Source: Xestospongia bergquistia (taxonomy: Eukaryota; Porifera; Demospongiae; Haplosclerida; Petrosiidae). Taken from it: a DNA stretch of 64,000 nucleotides. The first letter of the stretch is position 1, and each line of letters starts with the position of its first letter. Shown here piece after piece: positions 63,137 through 64,000 of the stretch. A model generated the notes under the pieces. The model did not search any database and was not told where the DNA came from. It saw nothing but the letters and a program-made list of their open reading frames with translations. Position numbers and translations under genes: made by a program. The stretch covers positions 312,501 through 376,500 of the forward strand of contig OZ014413.1 in the NCBI GenBank assembly GCA_963965975.1, written 5' to 3'.

Positions 63137-63291
63137 CACCAGCGATTGTTTATAGTGAACTTTTATTTCCAAATTATTCCACGAATAATTAGTATAGTTG
63201 TCGGATATTCCTAAAAACCCAGCTATTTAAATGTACGGAAGTATCCGGATGTCCGCAAGTATGTTTACTCTTTTTGGTGTTTTGCACACGT
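63137..63291. promoter_or_regulatory. Divergent promoter, chimera / AMDHD2-like (copy 3)
   Basis: The conserved block CGGAAGT (63235-63241) plus CCGGATGTCCGCAAGTATG lies between the divergent ATGs at 63136 and 63292, as in copies 1 and 2. Confidence 0.5.
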
Positions 63292-64000
63292 GATGCCACC
63301 CACAGCAACAGCCAACACAGCAAATGAGTTCCCCATCAAGTAAGGGAGTCAAAGGTTCATAATAATGGTGGGTAAAACTGTAAGCTAAGTGAAAATGATC
63401 TGTGGTAAACTTGTAAAAACAATAGAAAGCCATGGTCTTTATTTGGGGGTGTACTGTGACCATATGTCATCAATATTAGTGTTATTGTTAATGATAATAA
63501 TAGGGTCATATCTTATTAGAATGTTACAACTGAATAAAACATTAATATGTGTATTTAAAATTTAATACTATTGTTGTTTAGATTTGTTGGGTAATAATGT
63601 GATACGTTATTGTAACTGTCAAGTCTTAAGGGGTGGGGTTTTAAAGCTAGGAGACATATAGGTTCGAGATGGTCAGGTGATTGATCCTATGATCTTGTTT
63701 TATCAAGAGCGTCATCAACCTGAAGTGATAATAGAGTGTGATGAATTAATAGCATCACCTGGTTTTATTGATTTACAAGTTAATGGTATAATGAATAGAT
63801 GGATGAATGGACAAATGGAAGATGAATGGATGAATGATTGCATTTAATAGATGAATTGTAAATAAATAGATATTAATAAATATTTATTTCTTATATCTTG
63901 TTTATAGTTCCACTAAAGGACAAAAGAAAGTATTAAAAGATTGTATCACTGTATAAGTTCATATTGTCCTATATTAAGCTACATCATCACTAGAATCTTT
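63292..64000 (+). pseudogene. AMDHD2: AMDHD2-like pseudogene, copy 3 (runs off window)
   Basis: It reads NCQVLRGGVLKLGDI, then TAG where copy 2 has Trp, then VRDGQVIDPMILFYQERHQ, then ELIASPGFIDLQVNG. A single nonsense codon is the main lesion seen before the window ends. It is otherwise nearly identical to copy 1 over 63720-64000. A complete gene to the right cannot be excluded. Confidence 0.65.

Overview
The window reads as an AT-rich, intron-rich metazoan genome with very short introns (mostly 45-120 bp, GT..AG) and closely packed genes on both strands. EMI-FAS1 matrix proteins, a p300/CBP acetyltransferase, a NEK1-type kinase, FRG1, a Roc-COR protein and a ZU5/Death protein point to an early-branching animal. 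A demosponge such as Amphimedon is my best guess; this is inference, since no species-diagnostic gene was checked.

Layout. 1-2024 (+): 3' part of a coiled-coil gene. 3601-17573 (+): six tandem paralogues of a secreted EMI + 2xFAS1 protein (TGFBI/periostin-like), the first three in near-identical 2.6-kb repeat units. 17690-19846: a decayed copy of the NEK 3' end and a GC-rich, hairpin-forming island that could be a Pol III RNA. 19847-24380 (-): NEK1-like kinase. 24735-27528 (+): cyclin I/G-like. 27998-29460 (-): FRG1. 30115-39199 (-): complete p300/CBP. 39689-40725 (+): AMDHD2-like pseudogene, divergent from p300.

From 43000 to the right edge the p300 5' end, its divergent promoter and the AMDHD2 fragment recur twice more (near 48.3 kb and 63.1 kb). 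At both recurrences the p300-derived gene has been rebuilt. Its 5' exons are p300 exons, deleted, fused and re-ordered, and they splice into a large exon encoding a Roc-COR GTPase. I traced both genes exon by exon: 43000-48296 (9 exons, 1165 codons; TAZ2 + KIX + Roc-COR + helical death-fold-like tail) and 55863-63136 (11 exons, 1329 codons; NCBD-like region + TAZ1 + Roc-COR). In both, all splice phases match and the frame stays open. These two p300-Roc chimeras are the most unusual content of the window. Between them lie a ZU5/Death-domain gene (50346-54033, -) and a decayed hAT transposon (54082-55850).

Working together. The p300 gene keeps a full bromodomain-RING/PHD-HAT-ZZ-TAZ2 core. The chimeras have lost that core but keep protein-docking modules (KIX/TAZ2 in one, NCBD/TAZ1 in the other), now attached to a GTPase module next to a Death-domain gene. 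Competition with p300 for partners, or linking innate-type signalling to p300-binding factors, is a hypothesis only. The FAS1 array looks like an extracellular-matrix or adhesion gene family diversifying a tyrosine-rich loop.
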